This document shows, piece after piece, positions 1 through 7,071 of a stretch of 13,518 bases of DNA. The first letter of the stretch is position 1. Every line of letters starts with the position of its first letter. A model generated the notes under the pieces. That model was not told where the DNA came from. It did not search any database and saw only the letters and a list, made by a program, of their open reading frames with translations. This stretch comes from CAZUZD01 sp964624465 (GTDB lineage Bacteria; Planctomycetota; Planctomycetia; Isosphaerales; Isosphaeraceae). Made by a program: the position numbers and the translations under genes. The stretch is taken from positions 1 through 13,518 of the forward strand of contig CAZUZD010000161.1 of NCBI GenBank assembly GCA_964624465.1. Direction: 5' to 3'.

Positions 1-435
1 GGCGGCCTCCATCTTCTTCACCACGTCCATGCCCTCGGTGACCTTGCCGAAGACGACGTGCTTTCCGTCGAGCCAGTCGGTCACGATCGTCGTGATGAAG
101 AACTGCGAGCCGTTGGTGCCGGGGCCGGCGTTCGCCATCGACAGCAGGCCGGGCTTGGTGTGCTTCTTCTTGAAGTTCTCGTCCGCGAACTTCTCGCCGT
201 AGATCGACTTGCCGCCGGTGCCGTTGCCGCGGGTGAAGTCGCCGCCCTGGCACATGAACTCGGGGATGATCCGGTGGAACTTCGAGCCCTTGTAGCCGAA
301 CGACTTCTCGCCCGTGCAGAGCGCCCGGAAGTTCTCGGCCGTCTTGGGCACCACGTCGGCATACAGCTCGAACGTGATCCGGCCGGCCGGCTTGCCACCG
401 ATGGTGATGTCGAAGAACACCTGCGGGTTGGCCAT
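1..435 (-). CDS. Peptidyl-prolyl cis-trans isomerase, cyclophilin A type (3' end outside window)
   Basis: Cyclophilin-type prolyl isomerase, which speeds cis-trans isomerisation of X-Pro bonds in protein folding. The minus strand reads ATG at 435 and stays open to base 1, giving 145 residues; about 15-25 C-terminal residues are probably missing. The full active-site set is visible: H54, R55, F60, M61, Q63 (FMCQGGDF, 60-67), A101, F113, W121, L122 and H126. There is no signal peptide, so it is probably cytoplasmic. W121 is the residue linked to cyclosporin A binding in eukaryotic CypA; many bacterial cyclophilins have Phe there. From memory, the sequence aligns to human CypA without gaps and differs at only about a fifth of positions, far closer than E. 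coli PpiA/PpiB. A GAGGGAG ribosome-binding site lies about 10 bases upstream of the ATG. Family assignment is very secure; the evolutionary origin is inference. Confidence 0.97.
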   Translation of the reverse strand, partial: MANPQVFFDITIGGKPAGRITFELYADVVPKTAENFRALCTGEKSFGYKGSKFHRIIPEFMCQGGDFTRGNGTGGKSIYGEKFADENFKKKHTKPGLLSMANAGPGTNGSQFFITTIVTDWLDGKHVVFGKVTEGMDVVKKMEAA

Positions 436-563
436 GGTACGCGTGCTCCCTCGGTCCGATGGGGGGTCGGCCGGGCCTGGATCACGAACCGCCAGCGCCC
501 GTGCCGGAAAACGACAGAGCCCGGCGCAGCGGCCGGGCCCCATCCCTTATGGAAATCCCTCGC

Positions 564-592
564 AGTTTACCAGACCCGGCCGCACCCGTCAG
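564..592 (-). promoter_or_regulatory. Putative sigma70-type promoter of the cyclophilin gene
   Basis: On the minus strand CTGACG (592-587) is followed by a 17-base spacer and TAAACT (569-564). The -35 box matches TTGACA at 4 of 6 positions and the -10 box matches TATAAT at 4 of 6. This is one of the few AT-rich spots in the region. It predicts a leader of about 120 bases before the ATG at 435. Found by inspection only. Confidence 0.42.
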
Positions 593-640
593 CAGGGTGC
601 CCGGCCGGACCGGGGCCGGGACGACGGCCCCGCGGCGGGC

Positions 641-670
641 TTGCCCGGGGCCCGGCGGCCACGCTAGGCT
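641..670 (+). promoter_or_regulatory. Putative sigma70-type promoter of the SMI1/KNR4 gene
   Basis: TTGCCC (641-646), an 18-base spacer and TAGGCT (665-670). The -35 box matches TTGACA at 4 of 6. The same TTGCCC box with a 17-base spacer and TATTCT lies before the SirB1 gene at 11122-11150, which makes chance less likely. Predicted leader about 80 bases. Confidence 0.4.
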
Positions 671-758
671 CGGTCGCCGGGCGAGACCGGACGATCGAGC
701 GAGCGGCCGGCCCGCGACGCGATCCCCCCGCGAGCGGCCCCCGGGAGGTGCTGTGGCC

Positions 759-1337
759 ATGACGATCCCCGAACGCCTGGAAGCGATCCGCCAGACCCTG
801 GCGGCCAACGACCGCCTGATCCTGGCGCCGCCGCTCTCCGAGGAGCAGGTGCTCGCCTTCGAGCGAGAGCACGGCGTCGTCCTGCCCGAGGATTACCGCG
901 CGTTCCTGCGGTCGGTCGCCAACGGCATCACGGTGCGCCGCGACATCTACCACATCTTCCCGCTCGACCACTGGCTCGACGACGCCCAGGGCCAGCCCAG
1001 GCCCGGCACCCTGATCCGTGGCGACCTGCGCCGGCCGTTCCCGCTGACGACGGCCGTCGACTTCGAGGAGGAGGGCTACCCCGAGGAGGGGCAGGGGCCC
1101 GCCGGGGACGGCACGGCGCCCGGCAAGCTCTTCGTGAGCGACGAGGGATGCGGGACCTCCTGGATCCTCGTCGTCACCGGCCCCGAGCGCGGGCACATGT
1201 GGCTGGAGGCCGAGACCGGCTACCAGCCGACCGAGCCCCGACTGACCTTCCTCGACTGGCTCGCCCAGTGGGCCGACACCGGCTGGCGCGCCGGCCTCAC
1301 CGACCTCTGCTTCCCCCTCGACCCGTTCGCCGACTGA
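759..1337 (+). CDS. SMI1/KNR4 (SUKH superfamily) protein
   Basis: A 192-residue soluble protein with a SMI1/KNR4 domain. Diagnostic features are the N-terminal pattern LSEEQVLAFEREHGVVLPED (26-45) followed by YRAFLRSVANG (46-56), where a helix leads to the conserved LP-x-D-Y-x-x-F-L, and the later strand segment with EGCGTSWILVV (129-139) and G-HMWLE (145-150). The open frame extends upstream to 459, but the ATG at 759 is chosen: it has GGGAGGTG at 743-750, eight bases away, and the residues before it do not resemble the family. SUKH proteins bind partners; many bacterial ones are immunity proteins of contact-dependent or polymorphic toxins, others are housekeeping or unknown. No toxin or Rhs/WXG gene is adjacent, so a role in immunity is not supported here. 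It converges on the small ORF at 1361-1627. Confidence 0.9.
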   Translation: MTIPERLEAIRQTLAANDRLILAPPLSEEQVLAFEREHGVVLPEDYRAFLRSVANGITVRRDIYHIFPLDHWLDDAQGQPRPGTLIRGDLRRPFPLTTAVDFEEEGYPEEGQGPAGDGTAPGKLFVSDEGCGTSWILVVTGPERGHMWLEAETGYQPTEPRLTFLDWLAQWADTGWRAGLTDLCFPLDPFAD

Positions 1338-1360
1338 CCCCGGCCGGGCCGGGCCCCCGG

Positions 1361-1627
1361 TCAACCGCAGGCGCCGTCCGGGCCGTCGAGCACGACGAAC
1401 TCGGTGTCCAGGTCGAGCACGCGCCAGGCGGCCATGCGCAGGCGGGCCATCATCCGCAGGGTCGGCCGCTCCACGAGCTGCGCCAGCCGGAATCCGGGGC
1501 GCGGGCCGGCGGCCAGGCTGGCGCCGTCGCCGGCGAGGTCGTCGCGATCGAAGGTGGGGGCCAGGCGGTGCGTCGGGGCGGGCATGGGCTCGCTCGGAAA
1601 GGCCAGGGCCACCGCCGCCCGACCCAT
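1361..1627 (-). CDS. Small hypothetical protein (88 aa)
   Basis: I do not recognise this protein. From the ATG at 1627 it encodes 88 residues: an N-terminal part rich in Ala/Pro/Asp, then an amphipathic helical stretch near 50-70 (QLVERPTLRMMARLRMAAW), and a C-terminus with LDLDTEFVVLD. Nearly every codon ends in G or C with the same preferences as confirmed neighbours, which argues for real coding. There is no transmembrane segment or Cys motif. The frame can be extended to an ATG at 1735, but the added residues are Arg-rich and unlike the rest. No clear ribosome-binding site precedes 1627, so the start is uncertain. It lies downstream of and on the same strand as the ankyrin gene, and only 23 bases tail-to-tail from the SMI1/KNR4 gene. 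Confidence 0.5.
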   Translation of the reverse strand: MGRAAVALAFPSEPMPAPTHRLAPTFDRDDLAGDGASLAAGPRPGFRLAQLVERPTLRMMARLRMAAWRVLDLDTEFVVLDGPDGACG

Positions 1628-1706
1628 GGTCGCGCGACGGCTGGCGGAAACGGTCCGGACGGAGACGGCACCCGGCCACGATCGCCGCCGGGTGCCCGCG
1701 AGACCG

Positions 1707-1712
1707 ATTCTA
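1707..1712 (-). promoter_or_regulatory. Candidate -10 box for the small ORF
   Basis: TAGAAT reads on the minus strand at 1712-1707, a 5-of-6 match to TATAAT, about 80 bases before the ATG at 1627. The -35 position (ATGCAA, 1735-1730) is weak and falls inside a perfect 7-base inverted repeat. Inspection only. Confidence 0.3.
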
Positions 1713-1723
1713 GGCCCCCGATG

Positions 1724-1740
1724 TCGCCATTGCATGGCGA
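1724..1740. repeat. Short perfect inverted repeat between ankyrin and small ORF
   Basis: TCGCCAT (1724-1730), loop TGC, ATGGCGA (1734-1740): a 7-base perfect stem. It lies about 150 bases past the ankyrin stop on the transcribed strand and overlaps the expected -35 position of the small ORF. It could be an operator or a stem left from transcript termination; no T-run follows. Function unproven. Confidence 0.35.
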
Positions 1741-1886
1741 TCGCATGAAGTTGGCGCGAAGATCCCGACCGCCTGGGCCCGCATCGGCGCGGCCCCGGGC
1801 GGCGGCGTGGACCCGGGCGCCGCCAGGACCGTGGACTCGGGCGTCGGGCCCGGCAGCGATCGGTGGTCCGGCCTCGTTGCGAGATC

Positions 1887-3353
1887 TCAGCCCTGCGCCC
1901 CGGACCTCCGGAGCACCGCCTTCACCGCCTCGGTCCCGCCCGCCGTCTCCGGGACCGTCGCCCCGGCGGCGAGCAGCGCCTCGACGGCACCGGCGTAATC
2001 GCCCGAGCCCGCATACCACCCCTGCTCGGACCCGTGAATTGCCCAGCCGAGCGGCCTGGACCGGTAGTCGTTCTCGAGGTCTTCCAGCGGCGGGCCGAAC
2101 GGCAGGATCGCCCGGATCATGGCGAGGTTCCCGTGGAACGCCGCCCAGTGGATCGCCGTGGCGCCGTGCTGGCCGCGAGCGGTGACCGGCAGACCGGCCT
2201 GGAGCATCAGCCGCACGGCCTCCGTGTCGTTCCGCGTGGCGGCCCTGGCGACCTCGGCCTGGGCGTCGGCCGGGACGACCAGGCCGGGATTCGCGGCCAG
2301 GAGGTCCGTCACCCCGGCCGCGTCGTGCAGCCAGCACAGGGCGATCAGCCGCTCGGCCACCGAGCTCCGCTCCAGCAGCAGCCGGACGACGTCGTGGTGG
2401 CCGTGTTTCGCGGCCGCCTGGTACGGCGAGGCGTTGGCGCCGAGGGACCACTGATAGATCGTGCCCCCGGCGTGCCGGTTCGCCATCGGGAAGCACGGGG
2501 CGCTGGCACGCACCCGGATCGAGGCGGGGTCGGCGTCGAGGAACCCCCGGACCCGCTCCAGGTCGCCGATGGCCGCGGCCATGAGGATGTCGGTCCGGCA
2601 GCCGCGCTCGACGAGGAAGCGCGCCACGTCGAGCCGGTCGCCGAGCATGTACTGGGCCGGGGTCGATTCGTGATCGACATCCTTCGCGTCGATGTCGGCG
2701 CCGTGATCGAGCAGGAACGCGGCGATCTCGACCGTGCTGGCGAAGTGGAGCGGCGTCTGGCCGTCTCCGCCCCGGGCATGGACCAGCCCGGGATCGTGCT
2801 CGATCAGCTCGCGGACCCGGTCGAGACGCCCGAGGCGGGCGGCGGCGTGGATGTCCAGCTCGGCCCCGCGCTCGACGGCGTGGGCGGCCAGCTCGGGACG
2901 CGTCGTGTGCGTCACCCCGAAGCCGCCGGCCCACCACGTGCTCCTGGCGTTGAGATCGGCCCCGGCCTCCACCAGGGCGTCGATCATCGGCGTGCTCTGG
3001 ACGCTGTGCAACGGCGGCGAGTTGAAGGGGCCGAGCGGCTCGTTGATCCGCTGCCGGAGCGCGGGGGAGCGCCGGAGCATCCGCCGGACGCCGGCGACGT
3101 CGTCGGCCTCGATGGCCCGCATCAGCGACTTCGGGTCGTCGGGCGTCAGCGAATCGACGTGGGCCTTGAGCGCGGGCCAGCCGGCGAATCCGGACTCGCG
3201 AGCGATCACGAACTGGGCGCCGCTGAGGGTCGCCTCGGCGGAATGCTCCCGGAATCGCTGCAAGGCGTCGGGGTCGCCCGAGGCGCAGGCCTTCAGGAGA
3301 TCCTTGGCCTGGTTCCGGAGCTGGTCGAGATTGGGGTGCGCAGGAAGCGGCAC
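1887..3353 (-). CDS. Ankyrin-repeat protein (488 aa)
   Basis: A soluble scaffold-type protein of ankyrin repeats; the partner cannot be inferred. It opens with a short module, HPNLDQLRNQAKDLLKA (6-22), of a kind common at the N-terminus of ankyrin proteins from planctomycetes. Clear repeats include GDGQTPLHFAS (197-206) with FLLDHGADIDAKD (213-225), SPYQAAAKHGHHDVVRLLLERS (309-330, cited in parts SPYQAAAKHGHH and DVVRLLLERS), and GQHGATAIHWAAFHGN (394-409). Other repeats near 75-135, 165-195, 255-280, 340-360 and 365-390 are degenerate. No signal peptide or membrane segment is seen, so it is probably cytoplasmic. The start is a GTG at 3353 (CAC on the plus strand), supported by AAGGAG at 3367-3362 eight bases upstream. 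It is one gene of a scattered, single-gene arrangement, not an operon. Confidence 0.93.
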   Translation of the reverse strand: MPLPAHPNLDQLRNQAKDLLKACASGDPDALQRFREHSAEATLSGAQFVIARESGFAGWPALKAHVDSLTPDDPKSLMRAIEADDVAGVRRMLRRSPALRQRINEPLGPFNSPPLHSVQSTPMIDALVEAGADLNARSTWWAGGFGVTHTTRPELAAHAVERGAELDIHAAARLGRLDRVRELIEHDPGLVHARGGDGQTPLHFASTVEIAAFLLDHGADIDAKDVDHESTPAQYMLGDRLDVARFLVERGCRTDILMAAAIGDLERVRGFLDADPASIRVRASAPCFPMANRHAGGTIYQWSLGANASPYQAAAKHGHHDVVRLLLERSSVAERLIALCWLHDAAGVTDLLAANPGLVVPADAQAEVARAATRNDTEAVRLMLQAGLPVTARGQHGATAIHWAAFHGNLAMIRAILPFGPPLEDLENDYRSRPLGWAIHGSEQGWYAGSGDYAGAVEALLAAGATVPETAGGTEAVKAVLRRSGAQG

Positions 3354-3488
3354 GGCGAACGCTCCTTCGGTGGCCCTGTCGTCCGCGGTGACAGGTCGAA
3401 GAAGGTTCGGATCGCATCTTCGATTTTTCTGCCGAGTGGCCTCAGGCCTTCCCCGCGGACCGGACGCGCCTCGAAACGCGTTGTCCCG

Positions 3489-3517
3489 ATCCTATCCGGT
3501 CGAGGGGAATTTTGCAG
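3489..3517 (-). promoter_or_regulatory. Putative promoter of the ankyrin gene
   Basis: On the minus strand CTGCAA (3517-3512), a 17-base spacer and TAGGAT (3494-3489). The -10 matches TATAAT at 4 of 6, the -35 matches only 3 of 6. The predicted leader is about 130 bases, similar to that of the cyclophilin. An additional AT-rich patch at 3416-3430 is unexplained. Confidence 0.3.
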
Positions 3518-3580
3518 GAGGGATCGGCGTCAGGATGGGCGACCTTCCCCGGGCTCAACAACGCCGGCCCGCGCCGCCTC

Positions 3581-3605
3581 AGCGAGTGGCGAATCTCGCT
3601 CGCCA
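3581..3605 (-). terminator. Weak hairpin downstream of the CotH gene
   Basis: Two mutually exclusive 6-base stems lie about 20 bases past the CotH stop: AGCGAG/CTCGCT (3581-3586 with 3595-3600) and TGGCGA/TCGCCA (3587-3592 with 3600-3605). No T-run follows on the minus strand. It may help end the CotH transcript, but the evidence is only the stems and the position. Confidence 0.25.
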
Positions 3606-3625
3606 GGCGTGGGGACGGCCACCCG

Positions 3626-5626
3626 TCAGGGCCTGGCCGCCGGCTCCGGCGCGGCGGCCGGATCCGGGGCGCCGGCCGGCGCCCTGGGGTCGGCCGGCTT
3701 GGGACGGCCGCCGGGGGGGCCGCCGAAGGGGAAGGGGAACGGCAGGGCCTTGTTGAGGCCCTTGCGGAGGGCGTCCTCGGGCACGGAGTCGTCGCCATCG
3801 GCGTCCCAGAGGGCGAACCAGGCGGCGAAGCCGGCGGCGAACTCGTCGCGGGTGATGGCCTTGTCCTTGTTCGCGTCGAGCGCCTTCAGCAGGGCGGGCT
3901 CCAGCATCTCCTCGGGCTTGAACTCGGGCGGCTTGGGCGCGTCGGGGTCGCCGGGGCGGCCCTTGCCCAGGATGAACCCCTGCGACTGGCCGTCGAGCTG
4001 CGCCCGCACCGAGGCGGCGCGGGCGGTGACGAACGGCAGCAGCGACGACGTCGGGGCGCCCATCCCGAACAGGCCGCCCGGCAGCGGCTTGCCGGCCGCG
4101 ACCAGCTCGAACCGCGAGAGCCGCGCCGCCGACTCCTCCCGCACCGCCGGCCGGATCGCGTCGGCCAGCGTCTTGACCGTCGCGCGGATCTGCTCCGGCT
4201 GGCCCCGCTCGGTCTGGAACCGCGCCAGCTCGGCCAGGTAGCGGGTGCGGAAGGCGTCGACGCGGAAGGCCCGCTCCAGCAGCCGCTTCCGACCCTCCCA
4301 CGGCTCGTGGATGCTGTGCTCCTGCCGGTCGGCCAGGGTGCCGGCGATCCACGACCCGAAGGTGTGGTCCTTGTCCCAGGGCACGAAGCCGAACCGGTTC
4401 GTGGCCGGGTCCAGCAGCAGGTAGAAGTTCTGGCCGGTCGTCAGCAGGCTGTCCAGGTCGCCGATCCAGACCGACACGGCCAGGAACCGCGCGGCCGCGT
4501 CCAGGTCGACGAACTCCCCCAGCCGCCCGGCGAACTCGGCGTCGGTGCCGCGGCTCACCAGCCGGCAGAACTCGATGACCCGGCGCCGCTGCGCCTCGGT
4601 CAGCTCGGTCTTGGGGTCGTACGCCTGCTCGTAGGCCGACCAGTCGTCCCCCTGGTCGGTGAACAGCTCGGAGGAGCTCGGCTTGAAGATCGCCGTGCCG
4701 CGGTCGAGGCCGCGGTCGGCGAGGAAGTTCTTGTCGATGTTCTCGAGGATCGAGTACAGCCCCAGCGGCTTGCGGTCGTGCAGGCCGGGCACGGTGATCG
4801 TGACCGTCGCGTACGACGTGCGGGGCGCGGGCACGCCGAAGTCGCGGTAGAGGCCGAAGGCGACCGCCTCGTTCATCGAGCCGGGGTCGGTGACGTTGTT
4901 GTGCAGGTTCAGGGTGCCGACGCCGGCGAGCTTCTGGCCCTTCACATACCGGTTCAGGTCGATCTTGAGCGACCGCTTCAGCGAGCCCCGCGACTCCAGG
5001 AACGTGCCGTTGCCCTTGAACCGCACGCCCACGTCGGCGAGCGTCCGGCCCTCGAACTCCAGGTCGGCGTGCACGTAGGCGAAGTCCAGGCCCATCATCC
5101 CCGAGAGGCCGTTGCGCAGCCCCTTGCGGGCCTGGAGGTTCATGCCCGGCGGGGGGCCGTCGGGCTCGCCCGCGTCGTCGTCGCGGCCGGGGGGGCGCAT
5201 GGTCCGCTTCAGGCCGGCGCGAATCTGCTCGGAGTCGAGCCGGCCGTCGCCGTCGGCGTCCCAGGCCGCGAACCAGGTGGCGCCCAGGGTCCGGAACTCC
5301 TCGGCCGAGAGCGTGCCGCTGGTGTCACGGTCGCCGTCGCGCACGACCAGCGGGGTCAGGAACATGCCCAGGCCGAACCCCGAGCCGTCGAACGGGTTGG
5401 CCGAGCCGCCGGCCGGCTCCATCGCGGCCCACTGCTCGGGCGTGAATTTCAGGTGGATCGTCCACACCTTCGCGGGCGTGAATAGCTCGGCGGCGGTGCG
5501 GGGAGCTTCCGAGGCGCCGCCGTCGGGCCCCTCGGCCCGGCTCCCGGCCCCGGCTCCGAGGACCACCAGCACGGTCCAGAGGGCGGGGCTCCAGGCCCGC
5601 GAGGTTGCACCGACGCTGGCTCTCAT
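3626..5626 (-). CDS. Secreted CotH-kinase family protein with flanking EF-hand pairs
   Basis: A 666-residue exported protein. Residues 1-31 form a Sec-type signal peptide (hydrophobic core about 13-27, cut likely near SRA-EG). A CotH-kinase domain spans roughly 50-480, with VGVRFKGNGTFLESRGSLK (199-217), the segment SMNEAVAFGLYRDFGVPAP (250-268), GLYSILENIDKNFL (289-302), KPSSS (315-319) and PWDKDHTFG (416-424). CotH proteins are atypical protein kinases known from spore coats; planctomycetes carry many of unknown role. Two EF-hand loops (D99-E110 and D123-Q134) are inserted near the N-terminus and two more (D584-E595 and D608-A619) follow the kinase domain, the last lacking the position-12 Glu. 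The tail 630-666 is Pro/Ala/Gly-rich. The ATG at 5626 has AGGAG at 5640-5636, nine bases upstream, and begins the signal peptide, although the frame stays open to 6886. Confidence 0.92.
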   Translation of the reverse strand: MRASVGATSRAWSPALWTVLVVLGAGAGSRAEGPDGGASEAPRTAAELFTPAKVWTIHLKFTPEQWAAMEPAGGSANPFDGSGFGLGMFLTPLVVRDGDRDTSGTLSAEEFRTLGATWFAAWDADGDGRLDSEQIRAGLKRTMRPPGRDDDAGEPDGPPPGMNLQARKGLRNGLSGMMGLDFAYVHADLEFEGRTLADVGVRFKGNGTFLESRGSLKRSLKIDLNRYVKGQKLAGVGTLNLHNNVTDPGSMNEAVAFGLYRDFGVPAPRTSYATVTITVPGLHDRKPLGLYSILENIDKNFLADRGLDRGTAIFKPSSSELFTDQGDDWSAYEQAYDPKTELTEAQRRRVIEFCRLVSRGTDAEFAGRLGEFVDLDAAARFLAVSVWIGDLDSLLTTGQNFYLLLDPATNRFGFVPWDKDHTFGSWIAGTLADRQEHSIHEPWEGRKRLLERAFRVDAFRTRYLAELARFQTERGQPEQIRATVKTLADAIRPAVREESAARLSRFELVAAGKPLPGGLFGMGAPTSSLLPFVTARAASVRAQLDGQSQGFILGKGRPGDPDAPKPPEFKPEEMLEPALLKALDANKDKAITRDEFAAGFAAWFALWDADGDDSVPEDALRKGLNKALPFPFPFGGPPGGRPKPADPRAPAGAPDPAAAPEPAARP

Positions 5627-6076
5627 GGGATCGAGCTCCTGGGGGGCTCCCGGTGGGAAGCCTTGGCTGCGGCTTGCCGGACGGCCGACGGGCAGGCGTC
5701 CGGGGTCCTCGGGGAAACCGGCCGGGGCGCCCGCGTGAGGTGACGGCGCGGAGGACCGGCCCGGACCGATCTCCTGTCCCTCGCCATACCCGCCGCGCCG
5801 GAGCCGCCGTTTCAGCTTTGGCGCGAGTTTCGACCGGTCCGGCCTCGAACTGGCGCGGATCGGGCACGCCGGGCCGCCGGCCGGCAGCGCCAGGCGGCGG
5901 ACTCCCGGTAAGATAGTTGAGCAGGTACCCCGGGGATGCGCCAATCCGATCGGGCGGCCGGGTCGGGGCGGGCGACTGGCCCGGAGGGATTCACCCGCAA
6001 TCGGTCCGGTGGCGCGGGTGTCGGGCATCGGCCTCGGGGTGCGGGCCTGGTCCGGCGGCGGGATCGGAGGCCGTTC
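5627..6076. other. Divergent intergenic region between CotH and sulfotransferase genes
   Basis: A 450-base, very GC-rich stretch between divergent genes. Several frames are open across it, but none has a recognisable product. Both flanking genes have clear ribosome-binding sites at its ends. The one AT-richer spot is TAAGAT at 5909-5914 (plus strand, 4 of 6 to TATAAT), a possible -10 box for the sulfotransferase with a leader of about 155 bases; no matching -35 is seen. No promoter for CotH could be picked with confidence. Confidence 0.5.
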
Positions 6077-6877
6077 ATGTTTGCGCGTCCACGCCTCGAT
6101 CGTCTGGGGTTCCGAACGCGGGTGGCCGTCTCCCGGCAGATCTGCCCGATCATGAAGCACTCGCTGGGCCGGATGACGGTCGACCAGTTCTTCTACAGCG
6201 GCTTCGTCTCGGAGCGTTATCGGTACGTCTACATCAACAATCCCAAGACCGGCTGCACCAGCTTGAAGTCGGCGCTGGCCGAGCTGGAGACGCGCGACAC
6301 CGACGCGGCGGTCGATGCGTTCGACATCCGGTACATCCATGGGGCGGCCTCGCCGCTGAAGCGGCACTGGCCCCTGTTTCCCCGCGCGACCCTCAGTCAG
6401 CGCCTGAGGCGGGGCTACCGGTTCGTGAGCTTCGTGCGCAATCCCTACACGCGGCTGCTGTCGTGCTATCTCGACAAGATCGTGCGGCGATACGAGCCCG
6501 CCCTGCGCACGCTGCCCGGCGGCGAGAGGCCCGCGGACTTCGCCGCCTTCGTGCGCGCGATCGTGACGCAGCCCGATCGCGCGATGGATCCACACTGGCG
6601 GCCCCAGACCGCCAACCTGCACCACGACCGGATCCCGTACACCTTCCTGGGTCGGTTCGAGACCTATCCTCGGGATTTCGCCCGGATCTTCGAGGTGCTG
6701 GCGATCCCCGAGGACCGCAGGCCGCCGGTGCGCCACCTGAACCCGACCAGCCGCGAGGGCCAGTCGCTGGCCGACCTCTACACCTCCGAGATCCAGGATC
6801 TGGTGTACGAACGGTACCGGGACGATTTTGTCGCTTACGGCTACCCCTACGATCTCCAGGCCGCCGCAGCCCCTTGA
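6077..6877 (+). CDS. Sulfotransferase family protein (family 2 / carbohydrate type)
   Basis: A 266-residue PAPS-dependent sulfotransferase. The 5'-phosphosulfate loop is NNPKTGCTS (54-62, with K57 and T61/S62) and the 3'-phosphate-binding motif is FVRNPYTRLLSCY (119-131, with R121 and S129). DPHWRPQ (171-177) fits the HW-P segment of the carbohydrate-sulfotransferase (HNK-1 ST-like) group. These enzymes transfer sulfate from PAPS to a sugar or similar acceptor; the acceptor here is unknown, with exopolysaccharide or glycan plausible by inference. There is no convincing membrane anchor at the N-terminus, unlike Golgi homologues. The start at 6077 is preceded by CGGAGG at 6065-6070, six bases away; the frame extends to 5936 but the extra residues look non-coding. 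No polysaccharide or PAPS-synthesis gene is nearby. Confidence 0.92.
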   Translation: MFARPRLDRLGFRTRVAVSRQICPIMKHSLGRMTVDQFFYSGFVSERYRYVYINNPKTGCTSLKSALAELETRDTDAAVDAFDIRYIHGAASPLKRHWPLFPRATLSQRLRRGYRFVSFVRNPYTRLLSCYLDKIVRRYEPALRTLPGGERPADFAAFVRAIVTQPDRAMDPHWRPQTANLHHDRIPYTFLGRFETYPRDFARIFEVLAIPEDRRPPVRHLNPTSREGQSLADLYTSEIQDLVYERYRDDFVAYGYPYDLQAAAAP

Positions 6878-6942
6878 GGCGGTCATCCCGGAGGACCACC
6901 GCCCCCGCGAGGCCGACGGGGCCCGAGGGGCGGGGTGGCTCG

Positions 6943-6972
6943 TGGCGACGCGACGGCGGGGTCGGCTACACT
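6943..6972 (+). promoter_or_regulatory. Putative promoter of the Gfo/Idh/MocA gene
   Basis: TGGCGA (6943-6948), an 18-base spacer and TACACT (6967-6972). Each box matches its consensus at 3-4 of 6. It lies in the 194-base gap after the sulfotransferase and predicts a leader of about 95 bases, so the oxidoreductase may be transcribed independently of the sulfotransferase. Confidence 0.33.
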
Positions 6973-7071
6973 GACGGCCGCCGACCGCCGGGCCCGCCCC
7001 CGGGTCGGGCGGCGCGGACGGATCCTCTCCAGCCCTCTGAGGCTTGCCTCGCCCGGGAGTGCCTGCGACCG

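Larger units (their letters stand above)
436..758. other. Divergent intergenic region between cyclophilin and SMI1/KNR4 genes
   Basis: This 323-base stretch separates two divergent genes. Open frames cross it on both strands, but none has a recognisable protein, a ribosome-binding site or continuity with a neighbour. What it holds is a candidate promoter for each flanking gene (minus strand 592-564, plus strand 641-670) and the two ribosome-binding sites, near 446-452 (minus) and 743-750 (plus). No RNA gene or repeat was seen. Confidence 0.6.

Noticed and set aside
81..485. 134-codon minus-strand frame over the cyclophilin
   Set aside because: It is a shifted frame rich in Arg/Ser; the true cyclophilin frame starts at 435 and is open to the edge.
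759..3353. SMI1/KNR4 plus ankyrin genes as a toxin-immunity or defence locus
   Set aside because: No toxin, nuclease, secretion or WXG/Rhs gene is adjacent, the genes are on opposite strands with separate promoters, and both families have many non-defence members.
1450..3417. 655-codon minus-strand frame overlapping the ankyrin gene
   Set aside because: Arg/Pro-rich low-complexity shadow of the ankyrin reading frame with no recognisable motif.
3512..5485. 657-codon plus-strand open frame opposite the CotH gene
   Set aside because: Its product is Val/Glu/Arg-rich with no domain, and the opposite strand holds a clear CotH protein with signal peptide and ribosome-binding site. Long antisense frames are expected in such GC-rich coding DNA.
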